Source: Adiantum capillus-veneris (Eukaryota > Streptophyta > Polypodiopsida > Polypodiales > Pteridaceae). From it: a stretch of DNA of 64,000 nucleotides. The stretch spans positions 87,196,342 to 87,260,341 of the forward strand of contig CM043953.1 in assembly GCA_014529385.2 (NCBI GenBank), in the 5' to 3' direction. The position numbers were made by a program, and so were the translations under genes. Shown one piece after another: positions 13,258 to 24,560 of the stretch. Positions within the stretch are counted from its first letter, which is position 1, and each line of letters opens with the position of its first letter. The notes under the pieces were generated by a model, which worked only from the letters and a program-made list of their open reading frames with translations, ran no database searches and was not told where the DNA came from.

Positions 13258-13344
<87 letters not shown>
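13258..13344 (+). repeat. (CT)n microsatellite, 5' flank of LINE-A copy 1
   Basis: A CT repeat of about 87 bases lying immediately upstream of the putative 5' end of the LINE-A element. Confidence 0.95.
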
Positions 13345-13346
<2 letters not shown>

Positions 13347-13584
13347 CTTCCTTTCTCTAGTGCAGCCGTTTTTTGACCTAGTAGACAACAGTTCACTCTT
13401 TTGATCATGACTTCTTCATCCGAACTCCGATTTGGGTGATCTATACCCTCAATCAAAGATAGTGATACCCTCTACGCATTGATGTAAAGACATAGATTTT
13501 TAGAGTTGAAAGGTGTCTCTATAGCAACATTTCTAAAGTGAATAGGCTCAAGAAATTTGACTTTTATCTCTTCGTTTACATACA

Positions 13585-14274
13585 ATGTCTTCCGGAACTC
13601 GCAAGGGTTGTTCTTCTTCAACAAGGTCCACAAGCATTGTGGAAAATAATCCCAAATCTCCCAAGCGTGGAGATAGCAACACAACCACTCAACCAATGAC
13701 ATCGAAAACCATGATCATGGCATACTTGGTATTGTTGTAAGAGACTGTAGACAAACAAGGTGAAGACTTACGGGCACTTGCAATGGAGAACAGCATGCTA
13801 AGGGTACTTGTAGTTGAAAATGAGAATCTCAAGAGGACACTTGAGATGCAAACAACATGTTTGATGCAACTTGAAGAGTAAGTCAAGCAATGTAAATGCT
13901 CTCTCGTGGACTTGAATGCTTTGAAGGAGCACATGAGAAAAGTAGAGTATGACTATGTATTGAAAGAGGAGAAATTTGACACCATGAGCCGGGATGTATG
14001 CGACATGCAAAATGTTAGCACAAACAAGTCTTTGGCTGATTTATGTGGTAAAAATGTGGTTCCTAATTCCTCACTCATGCAAGCTATGGCTCAAACAAAC
14101 ACTGTTGAGAATGTGGATGTAGAGGAGTTGAAGGAACGGGAGCAATGTTTCAAGAACATTGTAAAGCGTGGAATTCTTGAAGAGAAGCTAGAGATGTCTC
14201 CTTCTCGTGCCATTGATGATTGCACTATTAAGCAAAAAAATATGTGTCGCAAGGCGTACGAGAAAAAAATATAA
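13585..14274 (+). pseudogene. LINE-A ORF1 (coiled-coil protein, two in-frame stops)
   Basis: Reading from ATG 13585, one frame runs to TAA at 14272 with only two internal stops: TAA at 13738 (probably from CAA) and TAA in the context LEE-stop-VKQ near 13879. The N-terminus is Ser/Thr/Arg-rich. The middle is heptad-like (ETVDKQGEDLRALAMENSML, NENLKRTLEMQ), consistent with the coiled coil of LINE ORF1 RNA-binding proteins that trimerise on element RNA. No CCHC knuckle is visible. Position directly upstream of the endonuclease frame supports the ORF1 assignment. The function is inferred from family knowledge, not shown by a catalytic motif. Confidence 0.6.
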
Positions 14275-14373
14275 GAAAAAAAAGGGGAGATCTCTCATGA
14301 AGAAAATGTGCCCAAGGAGGAGGCAAGTCCCTCGAGCAAATAGGGATGCGCGACCTATGAGACCGAGTTACAA

Positions 14374-14604
14374 TTGAAAATATGCTTTTGGAATTGTAAT
14401 GGGTACCCATGGAATGCGGGGGTTGGCATTGATGAACTAACAAGTAAAACCGATGTTATACTTCTTGTTGAAACTTGGGAGCATGATACACAAAGGATTA
14501 ACGGCTTGGAGGATTACAATGTATATTCATTAATGTGGTCAAAAAATCTCAAGCAACAAAGAGGGCAAGGAGGGGTAGCATGTATGGTTAAGAAAGGACT
14601 GTAA
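14374..14604 (+). pseudogene. LINE-A ORF2, endonuclease N-terminus
   Basis: Begins MKICFWNCNGYPWNAG, containing the N/W-N-x-NG signature of the first strand of APE-type endonucleases. DVILLVETWEH (metal-binding Glu) and RGQGGVACMVKKG follow. These are the first three conserved blocks of LINE endonucleases, which nick the target for target-primed reverse transcription. The frame breaks at 14604. The remaining endonuclease blocks are not readable in one frame, and the domain appears shortened by deletion before the RT part. Confidence 0.7.
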
Positions 14605-14944
14605 GATTTTTGTATCAATTGTGAAAAATGACAAGTACAAATGTTATGTATGGCAAAAAATTGTGACACCAAAAAGAGCACCCATTTTTGTAGCCGGTTG
14701 CTACATTCCTCATCATGATTCCCCCTTTTATGCTTGCATGGATAGAGATCCACCATTTTTGGAGTACTATTTGGTTCAAGCCTTTGCATAAAGGAGGGGA
14801 TGTAAAGAATGTAAAACACTACTGGACTATAATGATTGGGTATTTTGTGGAAATTTTGTTTGGGTGCATAGTGGAGATGAAATTGAGTGATTGGGCTCAA
14901 GAGAATGACAAGCTTTAAAACAGAAAATCGGGTTTTGTTGATGC

Positions 14945-15923
14945 CATAATATCATTGATCATCCTGTCACTCTTTGTGTTCTCATTGAGGAAAGTTGGTT
15001 GAAAGGCAAACGATTGTATTATTGTTTTGTGGACTTTAAGAAAGCCTTTGATATGATTCCCTGTAACAGTTTGTGGAGAAGGATGGAAGAACTCCAAGTG
15101 CCAAGTGAGTTTATGCTTGTGGTTTCTCGAATCTATGAGAAGGTGATGTGTCAATTGCACATGGGAAGAGGAATTTCAGAAATTTTTGTAAGGCACTATT
15201 GGGGTTAAACAAGGATGTCCATTCTCACTAGCTCTCTTTGGTCTATGCATTGATCAAATGGAACTTGACTTCATGCAAGAAGAAGGCATTGAAGAGTTCA
15301 TTATTTGCAATGCAATAATCATGATTTTTTTGTATGTGGATGATATAGTTCTTCTAGCACACACTTTAGAAGATGCACAAAAGCTTATGGTTGTCCTTAA
15401 GAACTTTTGCTTGCATAGTGGGCTGATTGTGGATGAATCCAAAACAAAGGTTATGCTTGTGAAAACCAACCATAAGGAGAAGCCATGCATTGTGTACAAC
15501 AATGAGACACTTGAAGTTGTTGAGAGCTTTGAGTACCTTGGCTTTGAGGTTCCGTCCAATCACAAGTGGCATGAATGTGCTATGCATCGTTTGAAAGTGG
15601 GAAAGAGAGCATATTATGCATTTGAGAACATGTGTAATGTGGGAAAAATCAAGTGTTGGGTTCTCAAGAAGTATCTTTTTGATGCATTGATGACACCAGT
15701 TCTTCTTTATGGAGTTGAAGTGTGGGTGGGAGCATCTCAAAGTCTACTTGGAAAGAGTTTGAGAATGTACAAAATCATTTTCTTACAAACTTTCTCCAAG
15801 TGTAAGACACAAACACCATATATGCTCCTACTTCTTGAGTCGGGATCTCTTCCAATTGAGGTTATGTATATGGAAAGGGTTGTGGAGTACATGATAAAGA
15901 TGCATCAAAACCTCTCACATTGA
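14945..15923 (+). pseudogene. LINE-A ORF2, reverse transcriptase
   Basis: Two frames joined by one frameshift near 15195. The first (about 14945-15208) contains LYYCFVDFKKAFDMIP, the RT block with the first catalytic Asp. The second (from about 15200) contains TIGVKQGCPFSLALFGLCID, then FLYVDDIVLLAH (catalytic YVDD), then GLIVDESKTKVMLV and the thumb-like VVESFEYLGFEVP, then MTPVLLYGVEVW. Order and spacing match non-LTR RTs with the QGCP signature. The frame ends at TGA 15921. Confidence 0.85.
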
Positions 15924-15997
15924 CTTCCTACAATCGCATGGAAAGCAAACAAAAAGTTCAAAAGACACATAAAAGCAAGAACTTGAGCACGGGATGA

Positions 15998-16556
15998 ATG
16001 CAAGACATAAAGAAGTGGTTGGGGAGATGGGATGCATTACACTTTCTACATGATGCTTCAATTGACTCCCAAGTGAATGAAGCTTTTCTACATCGCCAAT
16101 GTATTACGGCTTGGGAGAAATCCGGTGGGTCATGCTTCATACATTACACCATCCATATTTCATCCAACTACAAAACCATATTCTTCACTAAAAGAGGAAA
16201 TCGTACTCACACTTACATGGTTGAGCATATCCCCTTGTCATTTATACGCACTAACACAGTCATTCGGCTTAGCTCCCATTCCCTTTGATGCAAGACATGG
16301 CTTTGGGGCAATGGAGAAGGGTCAAATCAACTATCCTTACTATGCTCACTGCAAGTTGAGAGTGAGTACCACAAACTACTAGAGTGATCATCTTCTGGCT
16401 ACATCCGAACTTACTTCTCTCACATTTTCAGCCATGACTTAAACCTACACACTTTCCTCTCCGAGCCAATGTGTGGGTTCTCCATTGCGACTCTCATCAC
16501 CACAATTTTGGAGCATCAAGAGTCACTCATTAGCCATACACATACTACATCACATG
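15998..16556 (+). pseudogene. LINE-A ORF2, C-terminal region
   Basis: The frame 15998-16288 (DIKKWLGRWDALHFLHDASI, then GNRTHTYMVEHIPLSFIRTN) and its frameshifted continuation align with the intact C-terminal frame of the 43.1-kb copy (roughly two thirds identical by eye). The Cys/His knuckle region is damaged here. It ends just before the conserved tail. Confidence 0.7.
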
Positions 16557-16620
16557 TAACTTTGGTCCCATAGGTCATATTTGACCTCCAAGGATGATAA
16601 TAAAATCTATCTATCTATCT
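16557..16620 (+). other. LINE-A 3' tail with stem-loop
   Basis: TTTGGTCCCATAGGTCATAT followed by TTGACCTCCAAGG contains a perfect 6-bp stem (AGGTCA/TGACCT, 16572-16577 and 16582-16587) with a 4-base loop. It is followed by an AT-rich linker and (CTAT)n. LINE reverse transcriptases of several clades recognise a 3' stem-loop of this kind; that role is inferred here. Confidence 0.7.
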
Positions 16621-16761
16621 CTAGTAAGAGACTTTTATTAAGACATGTCTTCTAGAACTTTCAAGACAACTGCAATGGGACTTCAATTCAAGAATTTTCA
16701 GGTAGATCGATAGTGTTAGAAGGTCTCTTGGACCCCCGTGGGATTTCTCCAATGAAGTTAA

Positions 16762-16764
<3 letters not shown>

Positions 16765-16850
<86 letters not shown>
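16765..16850 (+). repeat. (CT)n microsatellite
   Basis: An 86-base CT tract between the LINE-A tail and the next CT block. Confidence 0.95.
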
Positions 16851-16854
<4 letters not shown>

Positions 16855-16942
16855 CAGCATTGTCCCAAAGATGGCTACACCTTGGGCAACGGCTGTATGG
16901 GTGATAGTTTTAGTGTGTAAAGGACCTTAATTCAAGAGTTTG

Positions 16943-18324
<1,382 letters not shown>

Positions 18325-18372
<48 letters not shown>
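18325..18372 (+). repeat. (CT)n directly after LINE tail
   Basis: A 48-base CT tract starting immediately after the AATTAAAT end of the LINE derivative. Confidence 0.95.
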
Positions 18373-18375
<3 letters not shown>

Positions 18376-18469
18376 CAAGACTCCAAATTCAAGCTCATCC
18401 CATAGACCTTGAGGCCTCTTGTGGTTGTTTTGTTGTGAAGATTTACTCTAAAAACTTCTCTTCTAATGG

Positions 18470-18525
18470 GTGTGTGTGTGTGTGTGTGTGTTTTCCTTTT
18501 TTTTTTTTTGGGGGGGGGGGGGGGG
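18470..18525 (+). repeat. (GT)n, T-run and G-run
   Basis: GT repeat at about 18470-18491, followed by a T run and then a run of about 15 G. Confidence 0.9.
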
Positions 18526-18986
18526 TGAGACATACTATATATGAATAAAAGGAAAGTCACGAGTTGTAAATTGGTTATTTAAGTTCTCACTTGAATGTCT
18601 GCTCAAGCCCCATTGCATAGAACTTACAGGTTTCTTGAGATTGTTCCCACAATGAAAACTTCTCTTCTCAAATTCTTCATGTTCTTCTCTACATATTGAT
18701 ATGTTTAGAGACATGATTGAGCACATGAGCACCACAATTAGAGAAACTAATAAGAGATCTCATGCAATCAAAGTCTTATCAAAATCATGAATGCATGTAG
18801 ATGATCGAGTAACAACATTGACATGGTGAGGACAATACTTTTGCTAGTGGGATTAGAAGCTAGATAAAAACTAATGGTTGAACATAGGATTTATGATTCC
18901 ACCCTCTTTTGCATTAGCTCTGCTAAAGATAAGTGGCATGGGCATGTTCACACAAAAGGGGCAAGCGTGCTAGTTTCAAGAATTGG
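18526..18986. other. unassigned sequence
   Basis: No coding or repeat signal that I can support. Confidence 0.5.
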
Positions 18987-19013
18987 TCTCTCTCTCTCTC
19001 TCTCTCTCTCTCT
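18987..19013 (+). repeat. (CT)n before LINE-B tail fragment
   Basis: A 27-base CT tract. Confidence 0.95.
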
Positions 19014-19120
19014 TTTCCCCGCCCCCGCCCCCACCACTTTGTAACTTCCGGGCCTCATAGGTCATTATGGCCTTTTGAAGACTTTAATATAACATTTCAT
19101 TTCATTTCTACCATAATTTA
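19014..19120 (+). mobile_element. LINE-B 3' end fragment (severely 5'-truncated)
   Basis: Only the tail survives: CCACTTTGTAACTTCC, the stem AGGTCA-TTA-TGGCCT (19059-19073), TTTTGAAGACTTTAATATAA and CATTTCATTTC. The same words in the same order end the LINE-B element at 34160-34235. The 5' edge touches a CT tract. Its length, under 110 bp, fits a very short target-primed insertion. Confidence 0.75.
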
Positions 19121-19180
19121 ACCCCCCTCCCCCTCCCCCCCCCCCCCCCCCCCCCCCCTCTCCTTCACTTTTGTTTTCGA

Positions 19181-19212
<32 letters not shown>
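19121..19212 (+). repeat. C-rich run and (AC)n
   Basis: A C homopolymer, with C-rich lead-in, runs to about 19158; an AC repeat occupies 19182-19212. Confidence 0.9.
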
Positions 19213-19213
<1 letters not shown>

Positions 19214-19378
19214 CTGAACATATTGAGGGCACCTGGCCACACCACCTCGCGCTCCACCACTCGTCGCGATCGCCACCAGTGTGGGTGCACACGTACATCC
19301 AGTGACTCCCAGCCGTCGCGCCCGCTGCTGGGGTGGCTGCACACGTACACCTAACTCCCTTGCAGACGGCGATCAAGC

Positions 19379-20185
19379 ATGAGGAAGATGAACGATAAAG
19401 CCGACCCCCTAGAAGATGCCCTTCAAAAATGCAAAGAGGAGATGACGGAGATCATGACCAAGATGAACTGCAACCTCTAGGGCACAATAAATATGCTCGA
19501 AGGACGCGTGCTGATCCAAGAGAGCAAGATAAGCATGTTGGAAGACCGAGTGACGACCCAAGAGGAAGAGATCACGTCACTCAAGAAAGAGCTCGCCGAA
19601 GCACGAGCAAGAAACACAGTGGAAGAGGGCGAACTGCAACCCTCAGTAATCGAAGAAATCAACACGATCAAGGAGCAAGTATGGGCCATCAAAGAAGGAG
19701 AAGAGCAGCATAAAGAAATGACGACCTATTGGGTGGATGTTCTTACCAAAACTCAACAGAAGGCAGACGAAGCCGAGAAATGGATCAAGGTGGCCAAGAA
19801 AGGAAAAGGCAAGGAGATAACGCCCACGCCCACACCCAACAACATCATTAATCAGACACTAGAGGAGGAGTAGAGGAGAAGGGTGCGCGCTTTACATGTG
19901 AGAATTTGCGGTCTTAAAGACAAAGGCAATGTGGACGAAGAAGTAAAAGAACTCACAGCCTTGATGGGGATTCATGAGCCGACGCACACAAGGGCATGGA
20001 GAGTGGGCAACATAAAGAAAAATGGAAGCAGTGGAGAAACCTCAAAAGAAAGAGCACTCATCCTCTGTTTTCCCTCCATGGAAGCAAAGAAGTCATTCTT
20101 GAAGAAAAGACCAACTCTTAAAGAGATTGGCATCTTTCTCGGGGATGATCTCACCCTTTTGCAGATCGCTCATATGCAGGAATAA
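19379..20185 (+). pseudogene. LINE-B ORF1 (coiled coil + RNA-binding domain, two TAGs)
   Basis: From ATG 19379 a single frame runs to TAA 20183 with two TAG codons (19478 and 19871). The N-terminal two thirds is highly charged and heptad-like (MLEDRVTTQEEEITSLKKEL), as expected for a trimerising coiled coil. After the second TAG comes RALHVRICGLKDKG, then ERALILCFPSMEAKKSFLKK and LKEIGIFLGDDLTLLQ. These resemble the RNA-recognition fold of L1 ORF1p-type proteins, which coat element RNA. Identification rests on domain order and position before ORF2. The two stops mean it is not intact. Confidence 0.65.
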
Positions 20186-20292
20186 TGCCGAAGATTAGAG
20201 CGGCAAGGGAAAAAGGAAAGATCGCTTTTTACCGAGACGGAAAAGTGGTAATACTAGAACGACGCTCCACATGACGGTGCGAGACTTATGGG

Positions 20293-21548
20293 ACCACACT
20301 CAAAGTAGCTGCCTAGAACTGCAATGGATCTATGCGTCTTGATGTGGGTGCCTTTGAGGATAGCTTTACTAGAAGAGACATCATCTTTTACTCTGAGACA
20401 CACCAGGCCCCAGGGCAATCCATGCCTCAAATCAGTGGATACAGGTGGGAGACAGCCTACAGACAGGAGACACGCTCAGAGCACAGAGGGCGCGGCTCGG
20501 GGGGAGTGGCAGTGCTATTTAGAGAGGATCTGCAGCCACTGATACATATAGCCCGCAGGGACGAGCAGGCTAGGTACATGTGGGTGAGATTGAAAGCAGA
20601 GACAGGCAGATACCTCTATCTAGCTATTTGCTACTTTCCCCCGAGTACATCAGTTTATGCATCACACAGAGGGTAGTCCCCTTTCTCTCTTTTGGATGAT
20701 GACACATGGGAGTCTCTAGGGACGGTGACATTATCATCCTAGGGGACTTCAATGCCAGGACTGCCCATCACCAGGCAGTGTTTTATGATACTTCAGAGGA
20801 GATGCTAAGAGAGCTAGATGTTGTAGAGACGGGCTTTTCCAGACTATCACACGATGTGGAATGTACTGAGTATGGGCGACACCTGATAAACATGGGCACT
20901 GCACATGGATTGGCCATCTTGAACGGCCTACAGAGATTTCCTCCTTCGGGAGGTTTTACATGCTTCCCACACAGACATGGATCCAGCACAGTAGACTATG
21001 TCATGGCACAGCCGAATCTCATCTCTAGTATCCAGGATCTCACAGTTGAGCCTAGACCGATCGGGGTGGCAGTGGATCATGCTATGGTGTCGATGACCAT
21101 CTCCTTACAGTTCAGTGTAGCACACACGCCACGAGTAGCAGCCCCTACTCGTTACACATTCACACGGGACACGGATTCTGTATACATGGACGGAATCTAC
21201 AGACGCCTATGTACTGAGGACCCGGGGCGACCTCTGGAAGAGCTAACTACTATACTGACACGGACATTACATGAGGGAGCAGCAGAAGCATACCCACACA
21301 CCCAGCCTCAGCATAGCCGCCGATCAGGGAGCATGCCTCAGAACAGCTGGTACGATGAGGAGTGCCGCCAAACTAGAGCCAGACTTCAGAGGGAGGTGCT
21401 GTTGGGGGACGTCACTCATAGACAGTCACAGATTGACTTCCGACGCCTGGTGCGGTGGAAGAAGAGGGCTTTTTTGGCTCGACTCGAGCAGGATCTATAT
21501 CAGCTATTCTTGAGTCAGGGCTCGCGTGAGGTGTGGCGGCTCTTTTGA
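20293..21548 (+). pseudogene. LINE-B ORF2, APE-type endonuclease
   Basis: Two frames joined near 20680. The first has a TAG (20314) exactly where the conserved Trp of W-N-C-N-G is expected, then DIIFYSETHQAP (catalytic Glu) and RGSGGVAVLFRED. The second begins around 20700 and has DGDIIILGDFNART (the G-D-F-N catalytic block), HRHGSSTVDYVMAQP (S-x-x-D-Y block) and VAVDHAMVS (D-H block). All conserved endonuclease blocks are present in the right order. The frame ends with TGA just before a long C homopolymer. Confidence 0.85.
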
Positions 21549-21555
21549 GCAGTCC

Positions 21556-21556
<1 letters not shown>

Positions 21557-21589
<33 letters not shown>
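21557..21589 (+). repeat. C homopolymer inside LINE-B ORF2
   Basis: About 33 consecutive C between the endonuclease and the RT. The reading frame differs on its two sides. Such a run is prone to slippage and to assembly error. Confidence 0.9.
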
Positions 21590-22509
21590 TTGCTATTTCC
21601 TCCACAGAAACCTGGGGGCAATACGCATCATCTTTGTACACAGTACTTGGACAGCCGGCCCTTCCCAACCCCCCCGATCCATGCCCACACGCATGTCGTT
21701 TTCACTGCTGAGATGGTGAAGAAAGCTATTGACAGGATGAAGACTGGGAGAGCATATGATCATGATGGCCTAGTCGCTGAGCATTTCATGCATGCCAAAG
21801 ACCTACTAGCAGAGCTTCTAGCAATTATGTTTAACCGGGCCATGTGTGAGGGCCTACCAGACTCTTGGAGCCTATCTACGATCGTACCTATCTTCAAATC
21901 AGGAGACCCCATGGAGCCTGGGAATTATCGCACTATTATGATTGGGCACACACTGGCACGGTTGTATGCATCCATTCTGGATGCATACAACTAAGTAGAT
22001 GGGCAGAGAGGGAAGGGATACGTGCAACTGGGCAGGCAGGATTCAGGAGAGGCTTCTCTACTCTTGACCATATCTAACACTCAGGGCCATCATCGAAGAA
22101 GGCAGATCTCATGGGAGATGGATCTATTGTAGCTTTGTGGACTTCCGCAAAGCTTTCGACACGGTACCCATAGCTAGACTGATGCGCAGACTACAGGAAA
22201 TGGGAGTACCCACAGAACTCATTTGGGGGATCATGGCATTGTACAGATCAATAGTAGGGCATGTACGCACCCCGGAGGGACTTTCTACACCGGTTCACTC
22301 CACTATTGGGGTGAAGCTGTGCTGCCCGATCTCTCCTACTCTTTTCGGTATGTATGTGGATGAGGTTTCTGACTACATTGACAGCGATGGAGATAAAGGT
22401 GCTCAGTTGGCAAGGACATGGATTCCACTTTTGTTATATGCTGATGACATAGTGTTGATCTCCGAATCCCCAGAAGGAATGCAACGTCAATTGGATGCTT
22501 TGCATACGT
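21590..22509 (+). pseudogene. LINE-B ORF2, reverse transcriptase (5' part)
   Basis: Three frame segments. First: AIDRMKTGRAYDHDGLVAEH, IVPIFKSGDPMEPGNYRTIM (fingers). After a shift near 21990: ATGQAGFRRGFSTLDHI. Then from about 22080: FVDFRKAFDTVP (first catalytic Asp), VKLCCPISPTLFGMYVDEV (here C replaces the usual Q-G of VKQGCP), LLYADDIVLISESPEGMQ (catalytic YADD). Coding sequence is cut in the codons for LHT by the Gypsy LTR. The order matches non-LTR RTs exactly. Confidence 0.9.
22506..22509. other. target-site duplication (left), ACGT
   Basis: ACGT directly before the 5' LTR, repeated at 32521-32524 directly after the 3' LTR. Removing the element and one copy restores the LINE-B reading frame (LHT joined to FAHKSG). 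Confidence 0.85.
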
Positions 22510-23310
22510 TGTCGTGCTGTGACACGTACATAGTGGGAACGCATGCTACAAGATCTATCTTGTAACTTTTTAGATACATAATTATCTTTCCTATAATGTA
22601 CATATGCATTCTATCTCATCCTATTATTTTTCTCAAGGGTAACCTATCCTTACTTTACCATCAGAAAATACTATGGGAAAAGCTCAATAGCTCCGCCTCT
22701 TTAACTTGGGGCAAAAAGCATTGATTCTTTATTTCTACTATCTCATTATCATCTCACACCCTAGCTAGATCCTATATCTAAGGTAAACTCCAATATATAT
22801 ATATTCTATGTATTTTTTATACTTTTCTTATATTTCTTTTTAAATAGCTACTAGGAGGGAATCAAATCCTAGTGGGACACTAGGTGGCATGATTTCAAAG
22901 ATACACTTATTTTAATGCATTATTGCAAGCATGATTACAAAACTTTGTCAAGGAGCAATGTCATGCCTTCATATGGCATGAGGTGTCCTTTGGAATTAAA
23001 TGAAATTCTAGGCTAAGGGGACCACGGGAAGACTTTTGCTGCCAGAAATGGACCCTATTTTGATGAATTTTTTACACAAGGTTCCAATCCGAATTGGAAA
23101 ATGATTTTGAGATGAAAATCGTAGCTAATGAGCTGAAGTTTCTGCCCATATTTTTACTTTTTTATTTGGAGCCACGGTTGAGGAGATATGATCAAAATAC
23201 TGGACCACAGTCTGCCCACATCATGCAGGGACAACTCATTTCCAACTTTTCCAATTCCTATTCACACTGGCTCCTCTCTTCTTGTGTAAACCCTTGGGGG
23301 TTCCCTTTAC

Positions 23311-23320
23311 CTATAAAAGG
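23311..23320 (+). promoter_or_regulatory. TATA box of the Gypsy 5' LTR
   Basis: CTATAAAAGG in the middle of the LTR. Transcription is expected to start about 25-35 bases downstream, placing 23345-24507 in R-U5. Confidence 0.7.
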
Positions 23321-23878
23321 GGACCTCTTCTTCTTTGAAAATAAACTCAAGCATTCAAGCCCTTGATGAGAGGAATTCTTGAGGGAGTGAGTAGTAATGC
23401 CTAATTGTACTTAGCCCCATTAACATAAGCCCAAGCCTACACTTTCTCCTAGAGGAAGACTAGCCATTCTTGTACGCTATCCTTGTAAGATCAACTCTAA
23501 TCAAAGAAGGTGTTGTACTTGGCGTATCAATCAAAGTGGAGTGCTCCCATCTTCTTCTCTCTCCATCAATAATGGTGCCGAAGGGTTTGTCAAGTAAGAT
23601 GTGTTCTACATTGATGTTTTCTTGATTTCTTGTTGTTTTCTTTTTCATCTCTAATCCGACATATATATATATATATGTATCTAATCTCATCTCCTTAACA
23701 AAACCTATCTCTCTCATTCTTAGTAATTCATCCTCTCTGCAAATTCTAGGTTCTCTTTTCTACAGGTACATCTCTCCCCGCAGTATCCTTATTGCCTACG
23801 GGCAAGAATAGGGCTTGGGAGGGAAACTTCTCATCTCTTCACTTCTCTCATATCTACATTTCTCACCTACTATCCTAG

Positions 23879-24097
23879 ATGAATAACCCACATGATGATC
23901 ATTTCTATCGCTTTCACTCTGTACGATCTATTAGAATTAACGTATGGATTAGCCGAAAAATACACTTTCAACAACGTATAGTGTTTCTCTTTGGCCCAGA
24001 AAGGCTTAATGAAATACTTCTATCACCGGATCCCATCATACTACCTCTCATAGACTATAACTTTTCTTTTGACGTAAGCGTAGTTATCTTGCTATGA
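23879..24097 (+). CDS. small LTR-encoded ORF A (72 aa)
   Basis: A short frame starting MNNPHDDHFYRFHSVR inside R-U5 of the LTR, ending TGA. Its C-terminal half contains FQQRIVFLFGPERLNEI and PIILPLIDYNFSFDV. This aligns with the next ORF at about 45% identity over the last 45 residues, so the two are a tandem duplication with a step of 215 bases. The TGA overlaps the ATG of ORF B (ATGA). In the 3' LTR its 5' part is frameshifted. No known family is recognised. A real peptide, a regulatory upstream ORF or a captured fragment are all possible. Confidence 0.45.
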   Translation: MNNPHDDHFYRFHSVRSIRINVWISRKIHFQQRIVFLFGPERLNEILLSPDPIILPLIDYNFSFDVSVVILL

Positions 24098-24306
24098 ACC
24101 AGGAGGATTTGTACACACAATTAATCCCAATCACTAGACAAAATATATGTATTATGGTAAGCACAAAACTACAATTCCAAAGAACAATTCGTAGCCTATT
24201 TGGTCAGTCAAGATTGAATGCCATTAACTCATCTATTAACCCTTTCATATTACCCATGATACGATATGACCATAGCCTTGATGTTTTCATTTTCGTATTG
24301 TTTTGA
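24094..24306 (+). CDS. small LTR-encoded ORF B (70 aa)
   Basis: Starts MNQEDLYTQLIPITRQ, overlapping the stop of ORF A by ATGA. Shares with ORF A the pattern FQ..I..LFG..RLN.I..S..P.ILP.I.Y..S.DV. Hydrophobic C-terminus (DVFIFVLF). The frame is open in both LTRs; in the 3' LTR a single-base deletion alters only the end. It lies 255 bases upstream of the gag ATG, in the transcribed leader, so it could act as an upstream ORF controlling gag translation. Confidence 0.45.
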   Translation: MNQEDLYTQLIPITRQNICIMVSTKLQFQRTIRSLFGQSRLNAINSSINPFILPMIRYDHSLDVFIFVLF

Positions 24307-24512
24307 CATTCCCTTTTGTGTTCTTTCTTTGTGTGTGTGAGTGCAAGAGAGAAAGAGTGAGTCTTTTTTGATTGCACTTCTTTCCAAACCCTAGTCTTCA
24401 TGGCATCTATGGTTTAACTTCTTCATATAGTTTTTGTTGAGTTCTCTCACAAACTCTCACAGCCATAAGCCCGGTGCTTTCCTGGCAAGACCGCAAATTT
24501 CTCGACATATTT

Positions 24513-24527
24513 TTGGTGAACCCGACG
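24513..24527 (+). other. candidate primer-binding site
   Basis: TTGGTGAACCCGACG lies five bases after the 5' LTR. It starts with the TGG complementary to a tRNA CCA end, but I could not match it to a specific plant tRNA. It is not the common initiator-Met site. Confidence 0.4.
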
Positions 24528-24560
24528 CGAAACTGCGAGGGTGAGATTTTGTGGATAACC

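Larger units (their letters stand above)
13345..16620 (+). mobile_element. LINE family A, copy 1 (near full length, degenerate)
   Basis: A non-LTR retrotransposon with, in order, a short 5' UTR, a coiled-coil-like ORF1 (from 13585), ORF2 with an APE-type endonuclease N-terminus (14374), reverse transcriptase (about 14945-15925) and C-terminal region (to about 16555), and a 3' tail. The tail has the stem-loop AGGTCA-TATT-TGACCT at 16572-16587, then GATGATAATAAAAT and (CTAT)3 rather than poly(A). Multiple stops and frameshifts make it non-coding as it stands. The 5' end is inferred from the edge of the CT tract. Confidence 0.8.
22510..24507 (+). repeat. 5' LTR of the Gypsy element
   Basis: 1,998 bp, TGTCG...CGACA. 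It contains the TATA box (23311) and two small ORFs (23879, 24094) downstream of it. Compared by eye with the 3' LTR there are a few dozen differences, most of them single-base gaps, plus one insertion of about 20 bases present only in the 3' copy. Confidence 0.95.

Noticed and set aside
24513-24527. Assigning the Gypsy primer site to a named tRNA
   Set aside because: The complementary end does not fit any plant tRNA acceptor stem I could check, so it was left as a candidate only.
24474-24560. Gag start at the in-frame ATG in the LTR
   Set aside because: It lies within U5 and the primer-site region; the ATG at 24561 follows the leader and is the more plausible start.
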